A DNA stretch of 64,000 nt from contig NZ_JAHLZZ010000001.1 in NCBI RefSeq assembly GCF_018967845.1, positions 4,588,001-4,652,000 on the forward strand. Direction: 5' to 3'. Below the pieces are notes generated by a model. The model was not told where the DNA came from. It searched no databases and saw only the letters and a list, made by a program, of their open reading frames with translations. The translations under genes were made by a program, and so were the position numbers. Below, piece by piece: positions 36,258 to 45,716 of this stretch. Origin of the DNA: Hymenobacter siberiensis (lineage in GTDB: Bacteria > Bacteroidota > Bacteroidia > Cytophagales > Hymenobacteraceae). Position 1 is the first letter of the stretch, and every line of letters begins with the position of its first letter.

Positions 36258-36910
36258 ATGAATCGTATCCTACTACAGCTGTGGCTATTGTGCTTCCTGA
36301 GCATCTTCGGTGGCTGCGCCGTGCAGCCGCCGCACGAAGCCGGCCCGTTCCAGCCCGGCGGGCTGGTGGAGCTGGCCCGGCTCGACCCTACCATTCGATT
36401 GGATATCCGCTACGCCACTACCCACAATTTCATGGGCCGGGTGCTGTACCCGCAGGCGCGGGCATTCTTGCAGCGCCCTGCCGCCGAGGCCCTGGTGCGG
36501 GCGAATAGCACCTTGAAACCACTGGGCTACTGCCTACTGGTATTCGATGGGTATCGCCCCTGGCGCATCACCAAACAGATGTGGGACCACACTCCGACCG
36601 ATAAAAAGGAATTCGTGGCCGACCCGCAAAAAGGCTCCCGCCACAACCGGGGCTGCGCCGTAGACCTGAGCTTGTGGGATATGGCGGCCAACAAAGAAGT
36701 TGCCATGCCCGGCGAGTACGACGAGATGAGCCCTCGCTCTCCTACGCTGCTTACGCTGGTGGCACTCCGGCACAACGGATATCGCGGGACCTGCTCCGCA
36801 GCACAATGGAGCAAAACGGCTTCATCGTGTTTCCCGCTGAGTGATGGCATTTCGACTATCAGGACTGGAAATCATATCCAATTCAGAACGTGCCGTTTAA
36901 TCGGTTGTAG
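36258..36910 (+). pseudogene. D-Ala-D-Ala dipeptidase (VanX/DdpX-like), broken
   Basis: The N-terminal ~160 residues are intact: a lipoprotein-type signal with Cys (FGGCAVQPP), LDIRYATTHNF, DGYRPWRITKQMW, and the metal-binding SRHNRGCAVDLSLWD (His and Asp ligands). After YDEMSPRS a 2-nt TC duplication (in TCTC, 36738-36741) shifts the frame. In the proper frame the sequence continues YAAYAGGTPAQR... and the catalytic E-x-x-H would be PAE-stop-WHFD, where TGA at 36842-36844 replaces Trp. The intended stop is TAG at 36908-36910. The fold would lack its last catalytic ligands, so the gene is not functional as read. Confidence 0.88.
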
Positions 36911-36920
36911 CGGATTTTAT

Positions 36921-37039
36921 ATAGGACTTACGCACTTCAAAAGCTATGTAACCTGAAAATCAACGACTTGCATTCAAGACGTATATTTGTTATATTGCTG
37001 TTTTTCAGTTGGTTAGTGTTTCAACTGCGTAAGTCCTAT
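36921..37039. repeat. 119-bp MITE with ATAGGACTTACGCA ends
   Basis: ATAGGACTTACGCA at 36921-36934 and its exact complement at 37026-37039. The inner bases TT/GAAA extend the pairing with a few mismatches. The interior is AT-rich and has no coding content. Ends of this type occur on IS elements, so it looks like a non-autonomous derivative. It starts 10 nt after the broken dipeptidase gene. The remainder of 36911-37217 shows nothing I can name. Confidence 0.72.
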
Positions 37040-37217
37040 TATAACAAGGCCAGCCATCCCGGCCAGGCTGCCGGTGCGTGCCAGCAGGGCCAGCGGCACG
37101 CGGCGCAAATACGCGCCGGCGCCCTGCCCCCACCAAAACTTTCGCCCCGGTTTCGCCTTTTTCCGGCGTAACTCGTTTCCTTAACCTGAACACTGCTTCC
37201 TAAACCCCTCTTTTCTG

Positions 37218-38720
37218 ATGAGTACAACTCCCGCTTCCAAGCCTTCTTTTGGCATGATTGGCCTTGGTACCATGGGCCGCAACCTGCTGCTGAACATGGC
37301 CGACCACGGCTTTCCCGTGGCCGGCTACGATAAGGACGCCGATAAAATTGCCCTGCTGGCCAAGGAAGGCGCGGGCAAGCCCGTACACGGCTTCGCCGAC
37401 CTCGCCACCTTCCTCAACGGCCTGCAAACGCCGCGCGCGGTGATGATGCTGGTACCCGCCGGCCCCATTGTGGACAGCGTGATTGCCGAGCTGCAGCCCC
37501 TGCTGGCCCCCGGCGACATCATCATCGACGGCGGAAACTCCCACTTTACCGACACCGAGCGGCGCGCCAAGGCCGTAGAAGCGGCTGGTTTTCACTTCTT
37601 CGGCATGGGCGTGAGCGGCGGCGAGGAAGGCGCCCGCTTCGGCCCCAGCATGATGCCCGGCGGCGACAAAGAGGCCTACCGCGTGATGCAGCCCATGTTT
37701 GAGGCCATCGCGGCGCAGGTCGACGGCCAGCCGTGCGTGACCTATATCGGCCCCGGCGCGGCCGGCCACTTTGTGAAGATGGTGCACAACGGCATCGAGT
37801 ACGGCCTGATGCAGCTCATTGCCGAAACCTACGCCGTGCTGAAAATCGGCCTGGGGATGGATAACGCGGCCATTGGCCAGGTATTCACGCAGTGGAACGA
37901 GGGCCGGCTACAATCTTTCCTGCTCGACATTACCAAGGACATTTTCGGCTTCAAGACCCCAAATACCGACCATTTGCTGCTCGACGACATCAAGGACGAG
38001 GCCCGCTCGAAGGGCACCGGCAAGTGGACCTCGCAGGTGGCCATGGATTTGGAGGTGCCGCTATCCACCATCGACACGGCGGTGACCATGCGCAATCTAT
38101 CGAAGTACAAAGCCCTGCGCGGGGAGCTGGCGGGGCTATACGGCCCGGTGGCCGGCCCGCTGCCGGTAGCGCGCGAGGCCTTCCTGGCACAGCTGGAGCA
38201 AGCATTTTACTTTAGCATGGTCATCACCTACGCCCAGGGCATGCAGCTGCTCTCGAAGGCCTCAGAGGACTATACCTACGACCTGAACCTGGCCGACATC
38301 GCCAAAATCTGGCGCGGCGGCTGTATTATCCGCTCGGGCTTTTTGAACGAGATTTTTGACGCCTACCAGCACACGCCGAAACTAGCCCACCTCCTGCTCG
38401 ATAGCCAGGTGCAGAAGCTGGTGAACGATGCCGTGCCCGGCAGCCGCGCCGTGGTGGCGGCCGCCGCCACGGCCGGCCTGGCCCTGCCCGGCTACATGGC
38501 CTCGCTGAGCTATTTCGACACGTTCCGCACGGCGCGGATGCCGTCCAACCTCATCCAGGCCCAGCGCGACTACTTTGGGGCGCATACGTACGAGCTGATT
38601 GGGAAGGCAGGCGTATTCCACACGCAGTGGACGCCGGCGCACGAGGATGCGACTAATAAGCAGGATGCGCAGGTGGAGGAACATGGTTCGACCGAGGAGC
38701 CGGTGAAGCCGAACAGCTAG
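37218..38720 (+). CDS. gnd: 6-phosphogluconate dehydrogenase, decarboxylating
   Basis: A 500-residue enzyme that converts 6-phosphogluconate to ribulose-5-phosphate and CO2 with NADPH formation. It has the Rossmann GLGTMGRN (residues 16-23), IDGGNSHFTD, GMGVSGGEEGARFGPSMMPG (substrate loop with catalytic residues), and the HFVKMVHNGIEY helix with the catalytic Lys. The C-terminal all-helical domain is complete and is followed by a hydrophilic tail of about 25 residues. It is the first of three oxidative pentose-phosphate genes here (gnd-zwf-pgl). Confidence 0.97.
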   Translation: MSTTPASKPSFGMIGLGTMGRNLLLNMADHGFPVAGYDKDADKIALLAKEGAGKPVHGFADLATFLNGLQTPRAVMMLVPAGPIVDSVIAELQPLLAPGDIIIDGGNSHFTDTERRAKAVEAAGFHFFGMGVSGGEEGARFGPSMMPGGDKEAYRVMQPMFEAIAAQVDGQPCVTYIGPGAAGHFVKMVHNGIEYGLMQLIAETYAVLKIGLGMDNAAIGQVFTQWNEGRLQSFLLDITKDIFGFKTPNTDHLLLDDIKDEARSKGTGKWTSQVAMDLEVPLSTIDTAVTMRNLSKYKALRGELAGLYGPVAGPLPVAREAFLAQLEQAFYFSMVITYAQGMQLLSKASEDYTYDLNLADIAKIWRGGCIIRSGFLNEIFDAYQHTPKLAHLLLDSQVQKLVNDAVPGSRAVVAAAATAGLALPGYMASLSYFDTFRTARMPSNLIQAQRDYFGAHTYELIGKAGVFHTQWTPAHEDATNKQDAQVEEHGSTEEPVKPNS

Positions 38721-38745
38721 TCGGGCTTTCTCACCATTCACAAAC

Positions 38746-38773
38746 GGTCGTGCAGCGCGCAGCGAAGCACGAC
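38746..38773. repeat. Short copy of the GTCATGCAGAGCGCAGCG palindrome
   Basis: GTCGTGCAGCGCGCAGCGAA and the bases that follow form a short palindrome ending GCACGAC. It differs from the main family by a few bases and lacks the second arm. It lies between gnd and zwf. Confidence 0.55.
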
Positions 38774-38818
38774 GAGCAGATACTACCGTAAAAACCAGCC
38801 ATTCCCGCTTTATTGGCA

Positions 38819-40345
38819 ATGAACAACAACCATAATATTAAGCCCACCGTTTTCGTCATCTTCGGCGGCACCGGCGATTTGAACGCACGCAAGCTTTCGC
38901 CGGCGCTGTATAATCTGTTCCTCGACGGCTGGCTGCCTGAGCAGTTTGCCATCATCGGCACGGGCCGCACCAAGCTCACCGACGCGGAGTTTCGCACCAT
39001 TCTGCTAGCCGACCTCAACGAGTTTTCGCGCAGTGGCAAGGCCAAAAAAGAGGCCTGGGACAAGTTCTCACCACACATTTACTACCAGGTATCCGACGTA
39101 AAAATGCCGGCCGCCTACGAGGAATTCAGCCAGCGCCTTTCGGCCTTCGAGCAGGAATGGAATGCCCCGGCCAACGTGATTTACTACCTGGCGGTGGCCC
39201 CGGAGTTCTTCCCCATCATTGCCACGGGCATTGCCCAACGCCACACCAAGGACGACCCTACCCGGGTTCGCATCGTGATTGAGAAGCCCTTCGGGCACGA
39301 TTTGGAGTCGGCCCGGGCACTGAACAAACTGTTGGCCCAAAGCTTCCAGGAGTGCCAGATTTACCGCATCGACCACTACCTGGGCAAGGAAACGGTGCAA
39401 AACATCATGGCTTTCCGCTTCGCCAATGCCATCATGGAGCCGCTCTGGAACCGCAACAGCATCGAGCACGTCCAGATTTCGGTGACCGAGCAGTTGGGCG
39501 TGGGCGACCGCACCGGCTACTACGACGGCTCGGGCGCGCTGCGCGACATGATTCAGAACCACTTGTTGCAGCTGCTGTGCCTGGTGGCCATGGAGCCACC
39601 CGTGAATTTCACGTCCGACGAAGTACGCAACCGCAAGGTAGACGTGCTGCGCGCCATGCGCCGCTTCACGCCCGAGGAAGTGCGCGAGTCGGCAGTGCGC
39701 GGGCAGTACGGCGCGGGCTGGATTGAGGGCAAGGAGGTGCCCGGCTACCGCGAGGAAAAGGACGCCAACCCCGCTTCCAACACCGAAACCTTCGCGGCCG
39801 TGAAGTTTTTTGTGGATAACTGGCGCTGGCAGGGCGTACCGTTCTACGTGCGCACCGGCAAGCGCATGCACCGCTCGGCGTCCATCATCAGCATCCAGTT
39901 CAAGGACGTGCCGCACGTCATCTTTCCGCCCGAAACGGGCGAGAGCTGGCAACAGAACCGCCTTGTTATCAGCATTCAGCCCGAAATGAGCATCCGCCTG
40001 CAAGTGCAAGCCAAGCGCCCCGGCCTCGACATGATGCTGAACACTGTGGACATGGTGTTCGACTACCATGGCACCTACGCCGCCGAAGCGCCCGAAGCCT
40101 ACGAAACCCTGCTGCTCGACGCCATGCTCGGCGACCAGACCCTATTCATGCGCGGCGACCAGGTGGAGGAAGCCTGGGATTTGGTGATGCCCATCCTCAA
40201 CTCCTGGCAGGGCCGCCCCAGCCTCAATTTCCCCAACTACTCGGCCGATTCGTGGGGTCCGGAAGTGGCCGAGGCCCTCATTGCCCGCGACGGTTTCCAC
40301 TGGTTCACGCTACCGCTGAAAAGTAACGACAAGAAAAAAGCGTAG
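38819..40345 (+). CDS. zwf: Glucose-6-phosphate 1-dehydrogenase
   Basis: A 508-residue enzyme that oxidises glucose-6-phosphate to 6-phosphogluconolactone with NADP+. It shows the coenzyme fingerprint FGGTGDLNARKLSPALYNL (residues 15-33) and the active-site RIDHYLGKE (about 182-190), plus MIQNHLLQLL and RTGKRM. The ATG at 38819 is used; a TTG two codons upstream is less likely. It lies 98 nt after gnd and 100 nt before pgl. Confidence 0.97.
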   Translation: MNNNHNIKPTVFVIFGGTGDLNARKLSPALYNLFLDGWLPEQFAIIGTGRTKLTDAEFRTILLADLNEFSRSGKAKKEAWDKFSPHIYYQVSDVKMPAAYEEFSQRLSAFEQEWNAPANVIYYLAVAPEFFPIIATGIAQRHTKDDPTRVRIVIEKPFGHDLESARALNKLLAQSFQECQIYRIDHYLGKETVQNIMAFRFANAIMEPLWNRNSIEHVQISVTEQLGVGDRTGYYDGSGALRDMIQNHLLQLLCLVAMEPPVNFTSDEVRNRKVDVLRAMRRFTPEEVRESAVRGQYGAGWIEGKEVPGYREEKDANPASNTETFAAVKFFVDNWRWQGVPFYVRTGKRMHRSASIISIQFKDVPHVIFPPETGESWQQNRLVISIQPEMSIRLQVQAKRPGLDMMLNTVDMVFDYHGTYAAEAPEAYETLLLDAMLGDQTLFMRGDQVEEAWDLVMPILNSWQGRPSLNFPNYSADSWGPEVAEALIARDGFHWFTLPLKSNDKKKA

Positions 40346-40445
40346 TAGCAGTAGCCCGCGAGATACTTCAGTCGCGCCCGGCATGACGGTCCGGATTAAG
40401 CACCTGCACTCAGCTCCTCCTTCCCCTAATCCCTGAAAATACCCC

Positions 40446-41171
40446 ATGCACCTACACATCCAGCCTACCATTGAGGCCACGCTGCATGCCTTGGCCGATT
40501 ATTTTGTGGCCCGTGCCGCCGATGCCATTGCTGCGCGCGGCCGCTTTGCCGTGGCCCTGTCGGGCGGCAGCTCGCCCAAAAAGCTTTATGAGCTGCTGGC
40601 TTCGCCCGCCTACCGCGACCAGATTGACTGGACCAAAGCGTACTTCTTTTTCGGCGATGAGCGCAACGTGCCCCGCACCGACCCGCAGAGCAACTACCTG
40701 ATGGCCAAAACGGCCCTGCTGGCCCCGCTCAACATTGCCGACGACCACGTTTTCAGCTTCGACACGGCCCTACCGCCAGCCGAGGCGGCGAAGGCTTACA
40801 CCCAGACAATCAACCACTTTTTCAGCCCCAAGCCCGCCCGGCTCGATTTGATTTTACTGGGCTTGGGCGATAATTCGCATACGGCTTCGCTGTTTCCACA
40901 TACCGAGGTATTGCAGGCCACCGTGGCCGAGGTGCAGGCCGTATTCGTGCCCGAGGTAGACATGTTCCGCCTTACGTTCACGGCGCCGCTCATCAACCAG
41001 GCCAGAGCCGTGGCCTTCCTTGTTTTTGGGGCCGATAAGGCGGCGGCCGTGCGCCGGGTGCGCCAGGGCCCGCGCAACACCGAGGAGTTTCCGGCCCAGC
41101 TCATCACCCCTTCGGCAAACGAGCGGCATTGGTTTCTGGATGAGCCCGCAGCGGCCGTTTTGACCCGCTAA
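40446..41171 (+). CDS. pgl: 6-phosphogluconolactonase
   Basis: A 241-residue SugarP_isomerase-like enzyme that hydrolyses 6-phosphogluconolactone, completing the oxidative branch between zwf and gnd. Motifs: ALSGGSSPKKLYELL, FFGDERNVPRTDPQSNY and LLGLGDNSHTASLFP, with the catalytic His in the last. It is the last gene of the cluster, before a strong terminator. Confidence 0.95.
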   Translation: MHLHIQPTIEATLHALADYFVARAADAIAARGRFAVALSGGSSPKKLYELLASPAYRDQIDWTKAYFFFGDERNVPRTDPQSNYLMAKTALLAPLNIADDHVFSFDTALPPAEAAKAYTQTINHFFSPKPARLDLILLGLGDNSHTASLFPHTEVLQATVAEVQAVFVPEVDMFRLTFTAPLINQARAVAFLVFGADKAAAVRRVRQGPRNTEEFPAQLITPSANERHWFLDEPAAAVLTR

Positions 41172-41238
41172 GCTCAACAACAAAGACAACTATATAGCAG
41201 ACGAGCAATCGCATACGATTCCGGCTACTCGCAGACGC

Positions 41239-41273
41239 AAAAGGGCCCCGGCGATATTCGCCGGGGCCCTTTT
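41239..41273. terminator. Bidirectional terminator after pgl
   Basis: A 16-bp stem AAAAGGGCCCCGGCGA with a 3-nt loop, flanked by A and T runs. It lies between convergent pgl and the TonB receptor gene. Confidence 0.9.
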
Positions 41274-41294
41274 GCTGGTCGCGTGGGTCGATAC

Positions 41295-44200
41295 CTAGTC
41301 GAAGATGTAGCGCACGCCCACCTGCGCACGCCAGCGGCTGGTCAGGTTGGTATCGGTGAAGAAGGTCTGGTTGCCGCCCCGGAAGGTATAGGCAGGCGTA
41401 TCGGCAGAAGTGCCGGTGCCGTAGGCAGCCTCGATGAGGCGGTTGTTGCCCACCAGCTGGCGGTTGCCCCAGCTGCGGTTCAGCAGGTTGCCGAGGTTGA
41501 GAATGTCGAACGACACTTGCAGGGTATTCTTTTTGCCGCCGCTGGTGGTGAGGATGAAATCCTGCATCAGCTTGGCGTCGAGCTGGGTGTACCAGGGCGA
41601 GATGGCCCCGTTGCGGGCGGCGTAGCCGCCGCGGTTGCTGCTCAGGTAGTCGTCCTGGTTGATGTAGGCGTCGAGTTGCTGCCACTGCTGGGCGGCCGTC
41701 ACGGTCTGGCCGGCGGCGTTGGTGTAGGGCACCAGGTTAATCTGGCTCTGGCTGGCTGGCACGAAAATCAGGTCGTTGCCTTCGATGCCGTCACGGTTCA
41801 AATCGCCGGCGTAGGTGTAGCTGAAGCGGTTACCCTGGCCGGCTTCAAACACCAGCCCGAGGGTAGTACCGAGCTTGTTATCGGCATAGGAAAAGCGGCG
41901 GCCGGCGGCGGCAATGATGCGGTGGCGCAGGCCAAAGTCGCTGTACGAGAGCTGGGGCTGGTTGGGGTTGCCCACCACGGGCAGGCGCTGGAAGGCATCA
42001 CCGGCAATCTCGCCGGGGTTCGAGGTGAGGTCCTTGGCCAGCGAGTAGGTGTAGGCGGCCGAGGCGTAGAAGCCGCTGGTAAACTCCTTGCGCAGCTGCC
42101 CGGTGAGGGAGTACTGGTAGCCCTGGTTGGTGTTTTGGAGGCCGATTACGCCCGCATCGAGGAAGGTGAACTGGCCGTTGGGACCGGTGAAGGAGTTGAG
42201 GCGCGGGCCGCTGGCGGGATAAATCTGGCGGTTGTCGGCCCCGGTTAGGCGCTGGGTGGGCGTCACGAGGTTGTAGTTGCGGTGCACCACGGCATTGATA
42301 TCCTTCGAATAGATGGCCTCCAGCGTGCCGATGATGCCGCCGGGCAGCTCCTGGTCGATGGCCAGGTTCGAGCGCCATACCTGCGGAAACTTGAAGTCGC
42401 GGCCCGTCGAGTTAATCTGGAAAGTGTAGAAGTCGCCAAACGAGGCGTTCGAGGCCTGGTTCGAAATCCACACAAACGGGATGCGGCCGGTGAAAATGCC
42501 GGTGCCGCCACGCACCTGGGTTTTTGCCCCCTCAGCCTGCGAGGTATAGTTGAAGCCCAGGCGGGGCGAGAACAGCGGCGTAGACTTGGGCAGCTCTGAT
42601 ACGTCGACCTTGGTGGGGTTGCCGTTCGGGTCGTTGAAGGTAGCCGCCGAAATCTGGGCGTTGGCCGCCACCGTGGTGCTGTAGATGGGCATATCGGCGC
42701 GCACGCCCAGCGTCAGCTTCAGGGCCGGGTTCACCTGGAACTCGTCCTGCACGTAGAGGCCCAGCTGGGCCACGGTCACGTCGACCTGCTTCACGGGCAG
42801 CTTGGCACCGGCGGCGGCCTGGGCATTCAGGTCCATAAAGCTGGGCTGGCCGGGACGGGTGTTGGCGAAGAAGTCGCTCAGCTCCATGCGGCCGTAGCCG
42901 TAGCGCTGCAGGTTGAAGCCGTTCACGAACTGGAACCGCTCGTAGTTCACGCCCGCCGTGAGGATATGGGCGCCGGCGAAGTAGCTCAGGTTATCGGTCA
43001 GCTGCAGAATATTCTGGTCCAGGGTATTATTGGCCGAAAACTGCTCGGTGCCCACCGTGGTATAAGTTGTGCCACCCTGCGTAATGTCAATCTGCGGGAA
43101 GAACTTGCCGGCGGGCAGCTCGCGGAAGTCGCGGAAGGCCGAGAAGCTGGCCTGCGCCTTGTTGCTGAACTTGCCGTTGCCGAAGCTGCTGTTCAATTCG
43201 GCCACCACCGAGTTCAGGTTGTTGTTGATGGTGTAGCCCGAGTTGGCAAACTGCAGGGTATTCACGCCGGGCACCCGCGACGAAGGCGCGATGGCAATGG
43301 GGTGCGGGCCCTGCTCGCGGTAGCTCTTCAGGTAGTTGTAGCGGATGGAGAAGGTGTTCTGCGGGTTGATATTCCAGTCGATTTTAGCCAGAATCTTATC
43401 CGAGTACGTGCGGTAGTTGAAGCCCTGAAAGTCGCCGGGGTCGTAGCCGTACACCGACGTCAGCCGGTCGCGGATGGCCTGCAAATCCGAGGCCCGCGCC
43501 CGGCTCACGCCGGTGAGCTGGCCATTCTGGGCGGCAGTGGCCTCGGCCGCGCTGCTGGCGGGCCGGAAAGTCTGGCCCGGGTCGGTCTGGCGGGTCAGCT
43601 CGGCATTAGCGAAAAAGAACAGCTTGTTCTTGATAATCGGACCACCCAGGGCAAAGCCTGTCTGGTTGAATTTCAGGCTGGGGTTATCAATGGTCGCGCC
43701 TTCCACCTTGCTGCCAATCAGGCCCTGGTTGCGGAAGTAGGTGTACACCGTGCCCTTGATTTCGTTGGTGCCGCTCTTGGTTACGGCGTTGATGCCGGCC
43801 CCCGTGAAACCGCCCTGGCGTACGTCGTAGGGTGCCAGGCTCACCTGAATCTGCTCGATGGCGTCGAGGCTCACGGGCTGCGAGTTGGTCTGGCCGCCGG
43901 GCGTGGGCGAGTCGAGGCCGAAGGAGTTGTTGAAGATGGAGCCGTCGAGCGAGAAGTTGTTATACAGCGTGTTGCGCCCACCAAAGCTCTGGCCGCTGGC
44001 CTGGGGCGTGAGGCGCGTAAAGTCCTCCTGCGAGCGGCTGATGGTGGGCAGCGTGCGAATGGCCGTGGAGCTGATGTTGGTGACGGCCCCGGTGCGGTCG
44101 GGGTTAATCTGGCCGTCGCGGTTGCCCTTCACCACCACTTCATCCAGCTTCTGGCCCTCGCCTTCCCTCAGGGTGATGCGGGTTTCGAAGGTTTTGCCCA

Positions 44201-44498
44201 GCACCAGCTGCACGTTGTTCTGCACGTAGGTTTCGTAGCCCACGAAGGACACCTTGATTTCGTAGGGCCCGCCAATGCGCATGTTCAGCAGGTCGAACTG
44301 GCCATTGTCGCGGGTGCCGTTGCCGTAGGTCGTGCCCGAAGGCAGGTGGGTGGCAACTACCGTCGCGCCGGGCAGCGGTTGCCCCTTACTATCCAGCACC
44401 AAGCCCTTAATGGCTGAAGTAGTAACGCCCTGCGCCACAGCCGGCAAGGCACTCGCCAGCATTAAAAATCCCACCAATACGCGTAATAACGTTTTCAT
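41295..44498 (-). CDS. TonB-dependent receptor (Oar-like)
   Basis: A 1,067-residue outer membrane receptor. The signal peptide is residues 1-23 (MKTLLRVLVGFLMLASALPA...). A carboxypeptidase-regulatory-like domain follows (IKGLVLDSKGQPLPGATVV), then a plug (about residues 130-260) and a long beta barrel. It ends GVRYIFD, a terminal aromatic strand. Length and layout resemble Oar of myxobacteria and Bacteroidota. No SusD gene is adjacent; the cargo is unknown. The ATG at 44498 is chosen because the signal peptide starts there; an upstream ATG would add 22 residues. Confidence 0.9.
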   Translation of the reverse strand: MKTLLRVLVGFLMLASALPAVAQGVTTSAIKGLVLDSKGQPLPGATVVATHLPSGTTYGNGTRDNGQFDLLNMRIGGPYEIKVSFVGYETYVQNNVQLVLGKTFETRITLREGEGQKLDEVVVKGNRDGQINPDRTGAVTNISSTAIRTLPTISRSQEDFTRLTPQASGQSFGGRNTLYNNFSLDGSIFNNSFGLDSPTPGGQTNSQPVSLDAIEQIQVSLAPYDVRQGGFTGAGINAVTKSGTNEIKGTVYTYFRNQGLIGSKVEGATIDNPSLKFNQTGFALGGPIIKNKLFFFANAELTRQTDPGQTFRPASSAAEATAAQNGQLTGVSRARASDLQAIRDRLTSVYGYDPGDFQGFNYRTYSDKILAKIDWNINPQNTFSIRYNYLKSYREQGPHPIAIAPSSRVPGVNTLQFANSGYTINNNLNSVVAELNSSFGNGKFSNKAQASFSAFRDFRELPAGKFFPQIDITQGGTTYTTVGTEQFSANNTLDQNILQLTDNLSYFAGAHILTAGVNYERFQFVNGFNLQRYGYGRMELSDFFANTRPGQPSFMDLNAQAAAGAKLPVKQVDVTVAQLGLYVQDEFQVNPALKLTLGVRADMPIYSTTVAANAQISAATFNDPNGNPTKVDVSELPKSTPLFSPRLGFNYTSQAEGAKTQVRGGTGIFTGRIPFVWISNQASNASFGDFYTFQINSTGRDFKFPQVWRSNLAIDQELPGGIIGTLEAIYSKDINAVVHRNYNLVTPTQRLTGADNRQIYPASGPRLNSFTGPNGQFTFLDAGVIGLQNTNQGYQYSLTGQLRKEFTSGFYASAAYTYSLAKDLTSNPGEIAGDAFQRLPVVGNPNQPQLSYSDFGLRHRIIAAAGRRFSYADNKLGTTLGLVFEAGQGNRFSYTYAGDLNRDGIEGNDLIFVPASQSQINLVPYTNAAGQTVTAAQQWQQLDAYINQDDYLSSNRGGYAARNGAISPWYTQLDAKLMQDFILTTSGGKKNTLQVSFDILNLGNLLNRSWGNRQLVGNNRLIEAAYGTGTSADTPAYTFRGGNQTFFTDTNLTSRWRAQVGVRYIFD

Positions 44499-44547
44499 AG
44501 CAAGCGTCTTATGTGGTTTTCCGAAAATCTTCCCGGTAATCTGGCCG

Positions 44548-44555
44548 CAAAAGTA
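44548..44555 (-). promoter_or_regulatory. Bacteroidota -7 box of the TonB receptor gene
   Basis: Minus-strand TACTTTTG about 50 nt before the ATG at 44498, in an AT-rich region. No clear -33 TTG. Confidence 0.4.
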
Positions 44556-44718
44556 CGGTAACATACAAGTGATGCATGCATAACATTAATGCCGGATGCA
44601 ATATATAATATAAACATAATTATACCGTAACATTAAAACCACTCCGATTTCTGTACTGACTGCCTATTTTGGTGCGCAGCCGGGCCCACAGGTACCGAAA
44701 GCAGCGATGATAAGCAGG

Positions 44719-44811
44719 TAGTCAGTAATAAGTAGCCGGTAGTCGGGCAGAAATCAATTTGCTGATTTTCACATAGATGAAGTCTGATTACTGACTACTA
44801 ATTACTGACTA
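44719..44811. repeat. Inverted repeat of TAGTCAGTAATnAGTAG
   Basis: TAGTCAGTAATAAGTAG at 44719-44735 is inverted at 44795-44811 with one mismatch. Partial tandem copies lie beside each arm. With the -7 box, this is all I see in the 339-bp gap 44499-44837. Confidence 0.7.
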
Positions 44812-44837
44812 CTACTTAAAGCCCCGCTACCCCGTTC

Positions 44838-45716
44838 CTATTGCCCGCCCACGGCCGGTACTGGCGGCCCAGCTCCGGCCGCCAGCGTGGCCCCCAAACT
44901 GGCCACCACAATAAAGCCCACCGCCAGCCACTGCCCCAAAAGCAGCCGCTCGCCCAGCAGCAGCCAGCCGGATATCGCCGCCGCCACTGGCTCCAGGCTC
45001 ATCAGAATGCTGAAGGTGCGGGTGGGCAACGTGCGCAGCGCCTGCATCTCCAGCGAAAATGGCAATATGCTGGAAAACAGCGCCAGCAGCCCCCCCAGCA
45101 GTAACAAGTGCGGCGTGAGGTTCAGCAAGCTGCCGCTGGCTACCCCAAAAGGCAACACCGGCAAGGCCGCGAACAGCATCCCAATGGCCACCGCCTGCTG
45201 GCCCGGCAACACTGCCGCCGTGCGCTGGCCCAGCACGATGTACACGGCCCAGGCCCCGCCGGCCGCCAGCGCAAAAGCCAGGCCCAGGAGGTCAATTCCC
45301 TGGCTGTGCCACGGCGCAATCAGCGCGATGCCCGCGGCGGCCAGTAGCGCCCACACCGCATCGGCCCAGCGGCGCGAGCCTGCCAGCGCCAGGCCCAACG
45401 GCCCCACAAATTCCAACGTGACGGCCAGCCCGAGCGGAATGCGGGCCAGGGCGAAGTAGAACAGCAGGTTCATCAGCCCGAGGGCCAGGCCGTAGGGCAC
45501 CACCGCCCGCCACTGCGCCCCCGACAAGCGCCCCAGCTGCGGGCGCACTACCAACAATAGCACCAGGGCCGAAATACCCACCCGCAGGCTGGTAGTGCCC
45601 GCTGGCCCCAACACCGGAAACAGGCCCTTGGCAATAGCTGCCCCGCCCTGCACGCTCACAATGGAAAGCAGCACGGCAGGCACCGCCGGAAACGTAAATC
45701 GGCCGGAATCAGGCAT
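44838..45716 (-). CDS. EamA/RhtA-family exporter
   Basis: A 292-residue DMT transporter with ten predicted helices in two EamA repeats. The closest family by eye is RhtA, a threonine/homoserine exporter (RVGISALVLLLVVRPQL, MSLEPVAAAISGWLLLGERL). Substrate assignment is tentative. Its start overlaps the stop of rpiA by one base (TAATG), indicating translational coupling to rpiA. Confidence 0.85.
   Translation of the reverse strand: MPDSGRFTFPAVPAVLLSIVSVQGGAAIAKGLFPVLGPAGTTSLRVGISALVLLLVVRPQLGRLSGAQWRAVVPYGLALGLMNLLFYFALARIPLGLAVTLEFVGPLGLALAGSRRWADAVWALLAAAGIALIAPWHSQGIDLLGLAFALAAGGAWAVYIVLGQRTAAVLPGQQAVAIGMLFAALPVLPFGVASGSLLNLTPHLLLLGGLLALFSSILPFSLEMQALRTLPTRTFSILMSLEPVAAAISGWLLLGERLLLGQWLAVGFIVVASLGATLAAGAGPPVPAVGGQ

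Noticed and set aside
38813..38818. TTG at 38813 as the zwf start
   Set aside because: The ATG at 38819 is closer to the family start.
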